Source: Porphyra umbilicalis (lineage: Eukaryota; Rhodophyta; Bangiophyceae; Bangiales; Bangiaceae). Taken from it: 64,000 nucleotides of DNA. Positions 29,231 to 41,784 of this stretch are shown here, one piece after another. Made by a program: the position numbers and the translations under genes. Numbering within the stretch: position 1 is the first letter of the stretch; every line of letters starts with the position of its first letter. Below the pieces are notes generated by a model. That model saw only the letters and a program-made list of their open reading frames with translations, was not told the origin of the DNA and searched no databases. The stretch is from assembly GCA_002049455.2 (NCBI GenBank), contig KV919089.1, forward strand, positions 20,661 to 84,660, read 5' to 3'.

Positions 29231-31231
29231 GCATGTTCATCACAGCGATGAAGAAGTTCGACACGAACTGGGGCCCTTGGTCCGACAGGATCCTGTCCGG
29301 GGGCCCGTAGGCGGACACCCACGCGTCGATATTGGCTGACGCCACGGACATGGCCGTACTTCGTCGTCAGGCGACACACTTGGTGAGCTTGGCGTAGCGG
29401 TCAGTGATAACCAAGATGAAGCGATTGCCCATCTTGGAGGCCTGTGTGGGCCCAATGATGTCGACGAAAAGTCCCGTGATGGGCTCCGTAGCGAGGAACA
29501 GCGTCAGGGGTTTGGTGCGTCGCCGTAAGGCGAGGTGGTTTTTGAGCGCAAGTTGTGCACTTAGTGATGGTGGTGTGGATGTCCGTTACCATCGAAGGCC
29601 AGTAATTTGCCTTACGCATGGTGTAATACATCCGGTTCATAACAGGATGGGCTGCCACGGTTGCGTGGTGCTCGAGGGTCAGAACACACTCGCGTAACGA
29701 CTTTGGTATATTCAGTTGGCTGCCGTATGGCGTCCGGCGGTACAGAGCGTGATGCTCGTTGCCGAAGAAGGCCTTCGCCATTCCACTTTCCAAACAGTTG
29801 GACATCTCGACACAGCAGTCGTCCGCTTGCTTGGCTCCGACAACGTCGTCGAAATCTACCGGTTCGGGTGTGTCGGTACCCGTGTTCCTTCCCGTCTTCA
29901 AGCCGTTGGCCGTCTCGGCCAATGCCAGACAAGGTACATCATCATGGATATCTTCCATGGGTGCCACCGTGGAGGCATGCGACAGGAAGTCGGGCAAATG
30001 GTGCGATGCACCTGGTTTGTAAACCATGTCGAATGTATATTCGGAGAAGCGAAGTCGCCATCGCATCAAGCGTCCGCTTGAGTCGGTCACGCTGTAGATC
30101 CAGCGAAGTGCTTGGTGATCCGTTCTGATGAGGAGCCGGTGCCCATCGAGGAAGTGTCTCAGCTTGAGGAAAGGCCAGACAACGCCAAGGCATGCGCGCT
30201 CCATGGTGGAGTAGGATTGCTCTCCAGCAGTGAGTCCTCGGCTCCAGTACAAGGCAGGATGAAGCAGTTCGCCCGGTTCCTCCTGGAGGAGGGTACCCCC
30301 GGCTTGGTCGGCGCGCGCGTCCACGTCAACGACAAGCTTCCGGTTGGACTTTGGCGAGGCCAGTACCGGTGGGCACAACAGTGCGTTACGCAGGACCTCA
30401 ATTGTGGCGACGGCTGCGTCCGTAGGCGTCGGTAGATCCGGTGGGAACTCGGCCCCAGTCAGGGCGTTCAGGGGCTTTGCTCGTTTGGCAAAGTCCTTGA
30501 CAAAGCGTCGATAGACGTTGCAAATGCCCAAGAAGCTTTTCAGCTGGGTTTTGTCGTGGGGAACTTTGCACGCTTCAGAGCATCAACGTTCGTGTTATGC
30601 ACGTGCAGTTGCCCTAGACGGACAATGCGTTCAAGGTACTCAACTTTGTCGGAGAACTATGAGCACTCTTCCATGTTCAGGGTAACGCCGGCTTCATAGA
30701 CGCGGTGAAGAACCGTGTCAACGCGTTTGAGGTGGTCTTTCGCATTCGAGGAGAAGAAAATGACGTCGTCTAAGTAAACGAGGCATAAATGCTACGTCAA
30801 GCCCTAGAGAATAATATCCAAGGCACGCCAGAAGGTTGGAGGTGCGTTAGTCATGCCGAAGGTACAGATATTCAGTGGTATATACCACGGTGCGTTGTGA
30901 ATGCCGGCTGTTCTTCATTGTCTTTGCTCAAGGGCACCTGCCAATACCCCGTGCTGCAGTCGATAAACGTGAACACTGGGACATCTCCTGATAGTCGACA
31001 AAGAATCGGGCTTTGCCGTTCTTCTTCGGCACGATGACCACAGGGTTGGCCCAAGCACTGTGGCTATGTGCAATGACGTTGAGCTTCAACACTTTGTTGA
31101 TCTGGTCCGAGATGATCTGCCGTTTGAACGGCCCGGTCCGGTAGGGTTATGCCCGTATCGACAGAGCGTCTGGGGGAGTAGCGATGGCGTGTTCCGTTGC
31201 GCGGATGACGCCCAGGGCTCCGTCTCACATA
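29231..31231 (-). pseudogene. pol: RT (C-terminal part), RNase H and integrase core, copy F
   Basis: YLDD is present near 30765-30780. The RNase H VDVDARAD and TDHQAL motifs and the integrase HHCC and DIIGP motifs are visible across 29400-30531 (376 open codons). Frames shift near 29390, 29250 and 30540. Homologous to 54750-56520 of copy B. Confidence 0.85.
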
Positions 31232-31672
31232 TTGCTGATCCCCCAATTCTGTCCTCATCGCCCCGGAACGGTAGTGGAACGGCAATGAATGCAGATCTCT
31301 CATTGGTCGAGCAGTCCGACAGCAGTGCATGTCCGGCCCGATCTTTACAGAATGTGCCCGTACGGCCCCCAATCGCACAATCGACGCCTTCGTTTTTCTG
31401 CACTTTTCTGCGTATCTCCCAGAAAATCTCGATATCCCAACGATTGCGGGCCGGTTGCTCTCTTGACACGGCAGGGATCGGAAGAAAATCTCAAGAAAAA
31501 GAAGGATCTCGGTTCTGCACGGAAGTGGCGGTGGGAGAGCCAATAGGACGTCTCAGATTCGTGCTGAGCAGCTGTTTACCGCTACGTTCAACCAATAGAT
31601 GGCCAGTTCCACAAGAACCGTACCGCCGGGAACCGTTCCTGGTCGATGAGGACAGAATTGGGGGATCAGCAA
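31232..31672. mobile_element. MITE family M1, copy 1, inside F pol
   Basis: 441 bp with inverted ends starting TTGCTGATCCCCCAATTC, flanked by TA (31230-31231 and 31673-31674). The pol sequence of F continues on both sides, so the MITE inserted after F. No ORF of its own. Confidence 0.88.
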
Positions 31673-33006
31673 TAAACAAATGTGTCTTGAGCATGTCGCG
31701 ATTCTGCATGTGCAGGTACTCGGGAGCCTCACTGAGGTCGAGGTCCTCGAGTGGGCCACGACTAGTGTCGGCCAATGAATTATCGGATCCATCCTTTGGA
31801 CTCTTGTCATCTAGGACGGCGTGTATCATGGCCCTTGGTAGGGTTCCGCGATCACCAAAGTAGAGTTCTTTCGAACAATGATTTGGTCCTTGCCGAAGTT
31901 GCATAACTTGACTAAGAAAGGCTCGTCGGGTGTGACGATGGCAAGGCCGCGGGCGACTGCCATTGACTGGTGTCGTCATAACCGAGCGTTCTGTGTCATC
32001 GAAACCATGCCGGGGGTGTCACATGTCGCCATGATCCACTCCTCTTGGTGTCCGTCTACACGTGCCTGCTTGCAAGCTCGCACCCTTGCGGGTTTATCTT
32101 GCCAGTGGCGGTCCCAGGCTCTGTCGTTTAGAAAAGCCAAGATCGCCGTTGCCCGAGGCAGTTCCGCTGTGCAACGCACGTGTTCCTGCCAGACGATCTT
32201 GCGCACGCGCGGCAAGATCGCCTTCATGTTTTGTTCAATGAACTCGGTGCAGACGATGCGCGGGACTGACGAGTTGTCGGAAACCAGGCCGCAGTCAAAG
32301 AGACGCATACCTCCGGTGTGTACATACAAATGTATGGCATACTTGGTGACGAGACGGTTGTTGTTTGCGTCTCGGATACGCGGAAGCGTGGTTCACCTCT
32401 CGGCATCAGCCATCAAGTTCGTAGGCAGAACACTAGTTCGCACTATGTTCACCCCGGCACCTGTGTCTAAGACAGTGCGGCAGCTCCGCATTACACGCAT
32501 GCATGGGCCAAGCGTAGCGGCGATCTCGTGTTGCCGTAAGGCGCGGCGCAACAATCTTTTCACTGTACGCTGCGCGTCCCACCGGGCAACCCCAAGTCGA
32601 GCACCCGGCCGAGGCTTTTTTCGAGTCATCGATGTCTTCCGCAGGATGCTCGTTCGCGTCATCTACGGCGTCGCCGTCGGCAATGACATGAACGCCGGCA
32701 GGCGGTTGCTGACGTTCGCCAGCGCGATACGGCTCGGCACATGGTGCAGCGAGGTGCTTCGGCTTGTCACAGTTGTATCAGATGTCAGCCCGGTTGGCGC
32801 CCGGGACGGCGGCCCGAGGGAGCGGCGGCGTGAGTACCGGTGTGAACGGCCGTTCCGTCGTCGTCCGCTGGTCCTGTGTCGCGTAAGCGACTTTGATGGC
32901 CGTCGGCCGGGTCTTCTTGAGCTGCAAGCGCAGCTTGTTGGTGCCGTCACAGTACAACTGGGCTGTAGCAACCGTCTCGGATACAGTCCGATCCGGGAAT
33001 TGTCCC
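31673..33006 (-). pseudogene. pol: Gag end, protease and RT start, copy F
   Basis: Homologue of 53040-54500 of copy B: DTGAG protease (about 32450-32470), the linker, and the zinc-knuckle region (degraded). The gag-pol frameshift window has TCG in place of the gag TAG and an extra A. Confidence 0.8.
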
Positions 33007-33962
33007 AGTCCAACTGTGACCGCCGCGCTGCCCCATCCATCTTCCCTGGCGCCATGCCCCCGCCGCCCCCTAGCCACCCCTGCGCCACCTCCACCGCCCA
33101 AGCCCACCCCCCCTCCTCCATCACCCCTCCCCCCATCGCCCCCCTCCCCATCCCCCCATACCTGCTTTCCCACCCCCGCCGCACCTCATGGCGTGCCTCC
33201 TTCAGCCGCAGACAGCGATGCGCAGGGCGGGTGGCGTGACTTCAGGGGGGGTGGGGGGGGGTAAGTCGGGGGGGGGGGAAGTAGGTAAGCGGGGAGGAGG
33301 GGTAGGTGGGGGGGAGGGGGGTGTAGGTGGGGCGGAGGGAGCTGCCCCAGGATCAGTGGCCGCGAGGACAGTGGCGGGGGGGGGGGGGGGGCGGGGATAG
33401 ACGGCAGCAGCGCAGGATGGGGGGGAGGACGAAGGGCAGGGAGTGGGCGAAGAAAACGTTGTCGTGGAGCTGAGGGTCGTCTGGCGAGGCACGGTGACCG
33501 CGCTTTGACTTCTCGCGCAGCCCTTTCTGGCCCTGTCAGAATCCTGAGGCAGCCTTGCACGGCCGGGCGGCGCCAGTCAATCAGCTGTCGATTTGCGTTG
33601 CAAGATTGCCGGCGATCCGCAGAAGGCCTGGCGTCCAGATCAACCTCGGACGCCAAGGACGGTCTGCTGCTGTCCTCACCATCCCATGCTGACAGTGATC
33701 TCGCCTCAGTGCACCGCGGGCGACGCCCCTCCTGAATTTGTGACAATGCATCATTACAGTGATACTCATTCTTGGGATTTGGCTGTGTGAGCTTGATTCT
33801 AGTTTTCATAGCCGTTGGACATGCCATCCCAACCGAATAACTGTGTCGCCAGATCCCCGACCGGCCATTCCAAGTCGTAGGCTGCGGTTTTCTTGGAGCA
33901 CCACACTGTGTCGCCCTCAAATCGCTTGAAACTAACAAAAGAAGCGCGATGGCAGAACCGCC
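33007..33962. other. Foreign insert replacing part of gag in copy F
   Basis: Gag homology stops at 33006 and resumes at 33963, with about 230 bp of gag missing. The 956-bp insert has a C-rich part (33030-33180), long G runs (33240-33400) and a mixed-composition part (33500-33950) that matches nothing else I see in the window. It has no clear inverted ends. Confidence 0.6.
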
Positions 33963-35052
33963 GACGATGTCTTGATAGGCGTTAGTCATTGTTGCGTGTG
34001 TCGCATTCTTCGAAAGGATCCAGTTGACAGCAACCTCGTATGTACGGATGGCATAAAGCTTACGTCCTAGAGTGCTGTGAAGCGCACCGGAGAAAGCCAT
34101 CTGGGCATTGCCGGCTAGTCGGAAGACCATGAGTGGAAGGGCTTGACCGTGAGTCAGTCCAGCTGCGTCACACGCGCGGCGGAATGTCGTCATGAACGTG
34201 AATATGCCCCAGGATAGGGCTCCCGTGAACGGCTATTGCCAGTGGAATGATCCGTCCAACCCTTTCATAATACGGTGAGACCTTTGTGCCTCTTAAGGCG
34301 TGAACGTCAGTTGACGTCGGAGGAGGAAATAAGTCCCACAGTCGAGGAGCGTCTTGAAGCAGCTGTTAGCTGGGCGGATCACCTTGATCCAGTCCGCATT
34401 TTCAAGACACTCCTTTCATTTAGTAGGGTTCGCTGAGCGCTTGCGCGCTGTTACGTCCTACTCGCCTGAGCTGTTGCTTGGCGAGGACCCACATGGAGGC
34501 GACGGCGGGCCTGGCGGCCCGTAATCATCGTCCGAAGAGGACGAATCCGTCGCGTTGGAGTTGTCGTCGTCTGATGACATCGGGTTCGACCGAGAGGCAG
34601 AATCATCGTAAGATGAGGATGGAACGGCGTTAGCCGGATCTTCCTCGCGGACAGACTTGCTTCTCGTCACCTTTCTTGTCTTCTTAACGGTCTTGGTCTT
34701 CTCGCCCGACTAACTGCGAGACTTAGCCACCCGGCGTTCCTCTTCGTGGGAGTCAAACTTGCGCAGGGCCTCGACGTCGCCGACCATTGTCATTGACTGG
34801 CGCCAGAGACTCGTTAGTCTGTTCTTGGACCGTCAGGCATCTTTAAAGTGCTTCAACGGCCGCCTTCAGATTCTGCACCCCCTGCAACTGCCCGGAGGCG
34901 GCTTGATCCGCAGGGATGGGAGGAGTAGGAGCACCGTACATTGCGGCATCGGGGGCGGCAGGGTTGCCTTGTCCCCCGCCCGGCGCCCGGTATCTAGCTG
35001 GCAGCTTTTCGTCTCAGACGCGCCGATTGCCTCCGGTTCCACCAGTAGACAC
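33963..35052 (-). pseudogene. gag: Gag N-terminal part, copy F
   Basis: Clearly homologous to 51806-52890 of copy B, including the Ser/Asp-rich region (SSSDDDYGPPGPPSPP). The start codon is GTG (near 35050) and several stops break the frame. Confidence 0.8.
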
Positions 35053-35280
35053 ACTGGGACCAAAACAAAGTGTTCCGACTTGGCAAACGCCCTGCGCGGC
35101 AGTCGAAGATCACAACCGTGATGCCCCCGGCACCAGGCCCACAAGTCGATGGCAAACGCCCAGCGCGCAAAGCGACCGTATCGACACCGTCACAATGTTA
35201 CGAGGCAGCAAGAAAGTTCTCGAGGACACCGCGCCGCGAGGCACGATAAAGGCGAGGGTATCCCCTGCTGCTCCACCAAA

Positions 35281-35676
35281 TGTGGTATTAATATCGTTGA
35301 TTCAACTAACAGTGCATTGGGACCGACCGTAGCCAAGCAATAAAGCGATTTCTATCGCCGTCGTGGCGAGGAAGAAAGACCTGTTGTTGAAGGGCATCCA
35401 ATGAAGAGCTGGGTGGTGCCCACAACGGCAACTCCGGACCCATAGTGATTTAGTACAAACAAGGGTACTAGTTGGTCGACCGTCCGACCACAAGCGGTCG
35501 TAACGAGTGCCGGCAGACAGATAGGACAGGCAGGCAAACAAACAATAAAAACTGAACAATGCGGAAGTAACCCCCCAGAGGGCATGCCACAGGCCAATTC
35601 GCGCAGTACGTGGATTTTGGCCAGTCACGGGGGCTACCGGTGGCAATCTGCTAATTGCGGGCGAAGATATGCTACA
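35281..35676 (-). repeat. 5' LTR of copy F
   Basis: 396 bp, TGTAGC...TACCACA on the minus strand, more diverged from B and C than A is. The outer flank is AACTG. No matching duplication can be tested because the 3' LTR is missing. Confidence 0.87.
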
Positions 35677-36662
35677 AACTGGTCGAACCAGTCGACCGAC
35701 AGTGTGTCGACGGCCGAGGGTGCCATTGCTGCGCGGGTGCGAGGGGAGTAGGGTGCAGCGGTGGGAGAGGAGGGGCCGACGAATGAGTAAGGGAGGTGCG
35801 GCGGTGGTCATGCTGGGGGCGTAATGGATGGAGCGTGTGTGTCGATTGGGCGTCTTGGTCGTCAAGTTCAGTCTGAGCGACCTTTCCAATGAGAAGTTGC
35901 AGGCGACGGTGAGCGGGCGGGAGCGGCCGTGGCGTCGTAGGATAAGCAGGCGGCGCGCAGCGCCTTGCCAAATTACAGTAACTGTAGAGATATATACAGT
36001 TGTCGTGCCCTTGTGCTGGATAACTTCAAACGAGTCGCGCATGAGGACTTTTCGAGCACTTCGTGCTTATAAGTGCATAGAAGTCGCACTGGAGAGGAAT
36101 GTAGAGTAATCTGGTCGTACTAGTTGTCTCATACAACCTTTTCTCCCACCCTCGACCTCTCCCTCCACCCTTGAACTCTCCTCGCACTCTCATAATTTCC
36201 TACACACCTCGCACACCCCCCTATTTTTGCCATGCTGCTTTCTTCCCTGCCCCAACGCAACCCTCGCATCCCTTCCAGTTCTTTCCAGCGGTCCTTGCGC
36301 ACACCTCGACAATCGTTAAATGATAAATCGTGTGAAGGACGACGTGGATGGCTTCCCGCTTCAGGGTGCCGACAGTTTTTTCAATCGCGAGGACGTCTAC
36401 ATACCGCAAGCAGCCGCTGTAATCACGAAAGGCGTCCATGTCGTGAAATGTCGAAGGTACGCCATATCGACCTTGTGTGTCAGAGCTTGACTTGACACAA
36501 CGAAGGTAGGCGTAGGCCCCAATTTTGCCGCTTACGCGGACGAGCAGGAAGTGGTCGATGAGTCCGTATCAGGGGCTTTCATGAATAAATGGCACTCTGA
36601 TATAATGGATAGATATACTCTGATACACTCATATTCAAAAATAACGAGCCCGACTTTACAGA
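35677..36662. other. Region without a recognised gene
   Basis: No domain-bearing frame. There is a C/T-rich tract at 36130-36260 and a short plus-strand frame at 36232-36495 without recognisable features. Confidence 0.4.
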
Positions 36663-37290
36663 TGGTGCGGGTCCCAAAAATGAGACATGCGCGTTTTCTG
36701 AAGGACTGACATGTCACTGCACGGGGGCAGGTGGGGTGGGGTACGAGAAAATTCTTGACTGGCCTCCATGGAAAGAGCCTCTCCCGACGCGTTCTTGGCT
36801 GACAACTCCTTAGTACCCGCCTGTGGGCACTGTTCTGTGGACCTCTCAGATAGCCCCGATCTTGGGGCCAGTCTGTTCCAGGTTCTTGGGACGACTGGTT
36901 TGCAACGCCAAAGCTCATGTGCTAACTGGAGCTTCGATGAGGGGTGTCACAAATCGTGATTTCTTCACAGGGGGCTACATGGGGGTCTTTTTCACGTTTT
37001 TATTGGTAAGATCGTGCCGTTTTCTTCGTGCACGAACTGTCAGCACATGCCTGCTCTAGTATCTGTGCATTTGATTGGGGCGCGAGATCGTCACCTGTCG
37101 AAGCTGCAATGAATGGCACTTTCCCCCATGACACGTCAGGATGTGCCGCCTCTGCTAACACTGTTAGGGGCCGTTCTGGAAGCACAGTGGGACCGAGTGG
37201 GTCACATTACATTATCGGACCGTTGCAGAAGGCCAGTGGGCCGAGAAAAAAAGAAAAAACCGCCATGTCTCATTTTTGGGACACGCACCA
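36663..37290 (+). mobile_element. TIR element M3, copy 1 (628 bp)
   Basis: Ends TGGTGCGGGTCCCAAAAATG and the inverse of TGGTGCGTGTCCCAAAAATG. The right flank is TA and the left flank GA. The interior aligns with the reverse complement of 45179-45806. No transposase seen. Confidence 0.82.
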
Positions 37291-37740
37291 TACTCTTATC
37301 TAAATGGTACCGCCATTTAATGGCTGCAAAGTGGATAAACGCAAGTCAAATAACTTTGCACGCGTGGGATGCGGGCATCCAACTACCTCAGGAAATTTCA
37401 CTTGCCAGGCACCTCACAGTGCTCCAAGTCGGGAGAAGGGACGCCGGTACATGTTTGAAAAGTGCTGAACAGTAGTGAGCAAACTTGGGGAAGATCGTCG
37501 ACAGTAAACAGTTATGACAAGCGTCGCGCGCGGCCGCTCATGGAAGGCCCACAAGCATCAAAACGAGTATCAAGACAAAAGGCTAACCGAGATACCAAGA
37601 TGGACACCGAAGCCGAAGCCCCTTGCCACACATTGACTTTCGAAAGCTCACTGCTGGTCATGGTCTGGCGTGGGCTGCGTTCACGTCTTGCACGAGAACC
37701 CGCTCTTTGTTCTTTCTTGGCAACACGCCTTGAAAGTGTA
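37291..37740. other. Spacer between two MITEs, no gene seen
   Basis: 450 bp between M3 copy 1 and M1 copy 2, with no coherent coding signal. Confidence 0.4.
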
Positions 37741-38182
37741 TTGCTGATCCCCCAATTCTGTCCTCATCGCTCCGGAACGGTAATGGAACGGCAATGAATG
37801 CAGATCTCTCACTGGTCGAGCAGTCCGACAGCAGTGCATGTCCGGCCCGATCTTTACAGAATGTGCCCGTACGGCCCCCCATCGCACAAGCGACGCCTTC
37901 GTTTTTCTGCACTTTTCTGCGCATCTTCCAGAAAATCCCGATATCCCAACGATTGCGGGCCGGTTGCTCCCTTGACACGGAAGGGATCGGAAGAAAATCT
38001 CAAGAAGAAGAAGGATCTCGGTTCTGCACGGAAGTGGCGGAGGGAGAGCCAATAGGACGCCTCAGATGCGTGCTAAGCAGCTGTTTACGGCTGCGTTTAA
38101 CCAATAGATGGCCAGTTCCACAAGAACCGTACCGCCTGGAACCGTTCCTGGTCGACGAGAACAGAATTGGGGGATCAGCGAA
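37741..38182. mobile_element. MITE family M1, copy 2
   Basis: About 442 bp and highly similar to 31232-31672 over its whole length. The left flank is TA (37739-37740). The last bases of the right end are mutated (CAGCGAA for CAGCAATA). Confidence 0.87.
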
Positions 38183-38552
38183 ATCCTGTCAGACATCCCT
38201 GTTCAATAATCTGCTATATTCTGGATAGAATCCTTACTCCATTTAATATCCTTCTTGTATTGCTAACCTCCAAAAAATGGCGGTCGCAGAAAGAAGGGAG
38301 GCAGAGCCGACGACATAGCATAGAAATGAAGTCGGATTGCCTGTTCGACAAGCCACGATCGAACTATTGGCTGAGAGTTGCCGCCAGTAATCTTGCAAGC
38401 CAATCAGCGTGTGTTGCAGCAGTCACGCAGGCCCATTGCAACCCACAATGAGATTTTCTGGAATTTTTGGGCCGCTTGCTTGGGCCAGAAGAGGGCATGG
38501 AGAGGGTTCTGGGCCAGACCTGTGATTTGTCATGAGATCAGCAAATTTCTTC

Positions 38553-38705
38553 AGATTTCTTGAGATCCTGATGTGCGTTTCCAGTGCGCAGAACTGCACG
38601 AGGAGACTGTGTAAAGAACTCGCATGATCTCTAGGCTTTCCATTGGTCCATGTACGCGGTTAAATGATTGTAACCACTCTGCAACCGCCATTTTCTGGAG
38701 GTCAG
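38553..38705. repeat. Repeat M2, short form
   Basis: It begins GAGATCCTGATGTGCG and ends CCATTTTCTGGAGGTC. Its first half matches 42056-42115 and its second half matches 43663-43733, so it looks like an internal-deletion form of the longer unit at 42056-43733. Confidence 0.55.
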
Positions 38706-38739
38706 CAATATTGGCTGCGGATATGTATTCCATCCGCAT

Positions 38740-41552
38740 TCAAGAAGTTGCGGCTGAAGTATTATCTGATTCACAAAATGCTGGTGTTGAGTATAACTGA
38801 GTGGTCACAACTTCGGCAGATACATAAGCCCCGGGTCCGTATGCAAGACTCTCATCCTGCCTCTCACCGCCACCGGCTGTGCGTACACGCACAGTGCCCC
38901 GAACGCGTACAGAGCTGTTAGGTCGTTGGGCTACACTGCTGTCAGACTCCAGCGTTGTGGGGCCAGCTACGGCTCCCGAGGGGAGGACTGCACAAAAGTA
39001 CTTCTTACCGAAGATCTGGAAAGGTAGAGCGCCTTGCCGTTTGCGCTCCAACACGTTGAGCAGGCTCTGCAGCTCATGGCCAGCCAGGAACTCTGGCCTT
39101 TTGCGCGGTGACATCTACGTCACCTGCCGGTTCTCCTTGGAAGAAAATGCAAAGGAGTTGCGAGAGTGCGCCGGCTGCGCGCAGAGGTCTCGCCCGCTGG
39201 TGTCTGTCCACAGCTCGCGGTGGAAGAAAGACGCGTGCGAGGCAATCAATTCTGCCCTGTGCTTTCGGGCCCCCGCATTCAGCAGCGCCGCGTGCAGGAT
39301 GGACCGAGAGCGCATCATCACTGACAGCGTGCCGATGTAGCGCTTCATGGGAAACTTCCAGTAGCTTCATACAGGCCCGCACGCTTCGATGTTGTACTGG
39401 ATGTCCAGTGCAGCCACAATTGTGGAGAAGGACAGCATGATGTTCTTGATGTCACCTCCGTAGGCGTTCTTGTAGAAGAGTCCGCAAAAGGTTTCCAGCT
39501 CCATCTTGAGGGTCGCCACATCGCTCACTGGGAGGTCGCCCAGCACAGAGATCGGGTGGCATGCGTGCACGAGACACATAAACACCTTGTGGGCCTCCGA
39601 TGGAATGCGCCCAGCTAAATCAGCAGGGCCTGTGCTCAGCACGAAATACATCCACTCAACCACATTGTACGACTTGTAGTGAGTATTGACATTTCGCAGC
39701 CTACGGGCTTAAAACAGGGGCACAGTCGCTTGGGCCGCCGCAATCTCAGCACCCACGACCTCTGCAACGCTATCCGTCATAGCCCACTCGTTCGGAGCCA
39801 TGTTGGAGTCCTTTCAAACGCCTGAAAACAGGCGCCACAGGTCAGATACGATGTTCTGTAGCACCAGGTGCATGACGTCGTACGGCGCGGAAGACGGCCA
39901 GATGTCCCAAAAGAAGCTCATGTGGGGATATGCTGCCATATCCGCCAGGCTGGTACACGCCATAAGGGAGTTGTCTTGGTACCCGCTGTCCCGCATCAAT
40001 CGCTCTAAACTAGTCTTGGATCGTTTCTGCAATCAGGCCGCTTCAATGCTGTCGTCAGCTTCGGTTCTTGAGGAAGCTGTCTTTCTGTTCTTGTTGTATT
40101 CCTTGATGTCGTACAGCTTGGAACGCGACGCAGGTTTGTCCGACGGGTCTGTGTCTGGAAAGAAATAGTGGATGGAGCCCACCACCCAGACACCATGGAG
40201 GTCCTGGAAGCGACTCGGCTGTCGACCATTGCTGCCCTACATGCCCGTCATCTCGTTGCCACCGGACATGTCCGACGTCAAGTGGAGCATTAGGACTCTA
40301 ACCGAATATTCATGGTAGAGAGCATGAAAGGCCATCCTTGATAGCCGCTCTGCTTCCAGGATTCGCATCCGTCGGCCCCTAAGCTCACGAAGATGTCCAC
40401 AAATGACTTGATGATGCCCTTCTTGACCAGATCAGGGTAGATGCCGCTGGGCTAGAAATCCTGGAACACTGTTCGCTTCTTGTCGGCATCAGCAAGCGCG
40501 ACCTCGTTCAATTTGATCATGTCTGGTCCAATGTCCGAGTCCACGAGCATCATGGCCATCCATGGCGCTATCTTCCAGTACCGCGTCGTCTTGGCTGGTT
40601 TTCTTTTGGATTTAAACCGCTCTACCTTGCAAAAGTGACACGACGTGACCGGCACGTGCTTAGCCGTGTACGCCATGCAGCCGTTCCGGCAGCAGTGCAT
40701 AATTTTCCCCTCAAGACGCACCGCGTTGATGACAAACTTTTCCAGCTTGTACGGTGTCCTAATCTTCAGCCCGCTGTGAGCCCTCTGCTCCAGCGTGGTG
40801 GCCAGCGCCTCTAGAGGTAGGCTGCAATCTTGCGCGAAGTTGAACGCCACCAAGTCTTGGACTATGTCGGCAAAGGTTTCTCGCGACAAGGCCACCCCGT
40901 TTGTGACAAGAGCAGCCGCCGTGGACGGCCCGACGTGCTCATCGTCGGGAGCCCCGTGCTGCGCGTCATCCGGGGGCTGAAGCGCCTGCTGAAGAAGATG
41001 CCCAGGCTCTTTAGCGTTTTCGCCTTCTTCATTTTCGTCGCCGCCATCAGAAAGCGGGAAGTTCTGCAACACGTCCAGGGGTAGGTCCTCCTCCCCCAGC
41101 GGCTCGTCATCATCACTGCCATCGGACTTGACACTGCCGTCGCCATCTCCGCCACTGTCTACCCCGCACCCGTCGACGGCCCATGCACCGACGAAGCCAC
41201 CGCCAGTACGGTCCAGCACGCCTCCATCCGTCTCCTCGTCCTGTTCATCTCCGCCTGTGGCACGACCGCCGTCGCTGACCTCCTTCATCTCGTCGCTACC
41301 TTCATGGCCTGGTTCCAGCGCGCTTAGTTCTTTGTCCGCAGCTGCGTCATCGGTTCGGCGGCGTTGGGATCTGTTCAGGACCGTATTGCCACCACCAAGA
41401 CGGTAGAAAGCTTCCCTGCTCACGTACCTACAGCCAGATGGGTGACGGGAGCATATCGCGCAAGGACACTCGTGCAAGACCCCCATGATGGCCGTGAAGT
41501 ACCTTGTCGTACAATGTAGCGTGCATCCGCGCCTAACCGCCTGGAGATGCAT
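38740..41552 (-). pseudogene. tnp2 (CACTA/EnSpm-like) transposase relic
   Basis: The open N-terminal part (41552-40452, ATG MHLQAVRRG) has ECPCAICSRHPSGC, an acidic Ser/Asp/Glu-rich region, and the Cys block CCRNGCMAYTAKHVPVTSCH followed by YWKIAPWMAMML. This is the pattern of the tnp2 family of CACTA-type transposases. A TAG at 40452 follows VFQDF, and homology continues in the same frame (FVSLGADGCESWKQSG). Further pieces lie in other frames: PYDVMHLVLQNIV (about 39840-39890), EWMYFVLSTGPADL (39600-39660) and KRYIGTLSVMMRSRSI (39290-39348). The gene is broken by the stop and at least three frameshifts. Confidence 0.75.
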
Positions 41553-41784
41553 TGGACGTGTGATGTGCTGACAATGGCCCGTTCAGACCTGACCCAGTCG
41601 AAGAATTGCGCTTCGGGCCGCGTGATCTTTACAGATCACATCTGATCCTGTTTGCTGTCAGCAAAGTGATGCGTCAGTGAGACTATTACTGTCAACACGA
41701 CAGTCGATCCGCAACGGGTGCCACGGAACCGGGATACACAGAACAGCCCTAGTGAGTCGCGTATGCCGGTTTCTTTTAGGAAAT

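Larger units (their letters stand above)
28268..35676 (-). mobile_element. Ty3/gypsy copy F (family alpha), decayed and nested
   Basis: Minus-strand order: 5' LTR 35281-35676, gag 33963-35052, foreign insert about 33007-33962 replacing part of gag, gag end and protease 31976-33006, RT 30530-31975 with a MITE inside, RNase H and integrase, and C-terminal chromodomain to 28268. No 3' LTR is found. The gag start ATG is GTG, the gag stop window has six A instead of five, and frames break repeatedly. Confidence 0.88.

Noticed and set aside
6096-40454. In-frame TAG codons in three unrelated ORFs (6096, 19960, 40452) as a sign that TAG is reassigned to an amino acid
   Set aside because: TAG also ends gag in copies A, B, C and D exactly at the frameshift windows, where a working stop is expected, and all three ORFs belong to transposons that show other damage or decay. 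Nonsense mutation is simpler. A codon survey of host genes would settle it.
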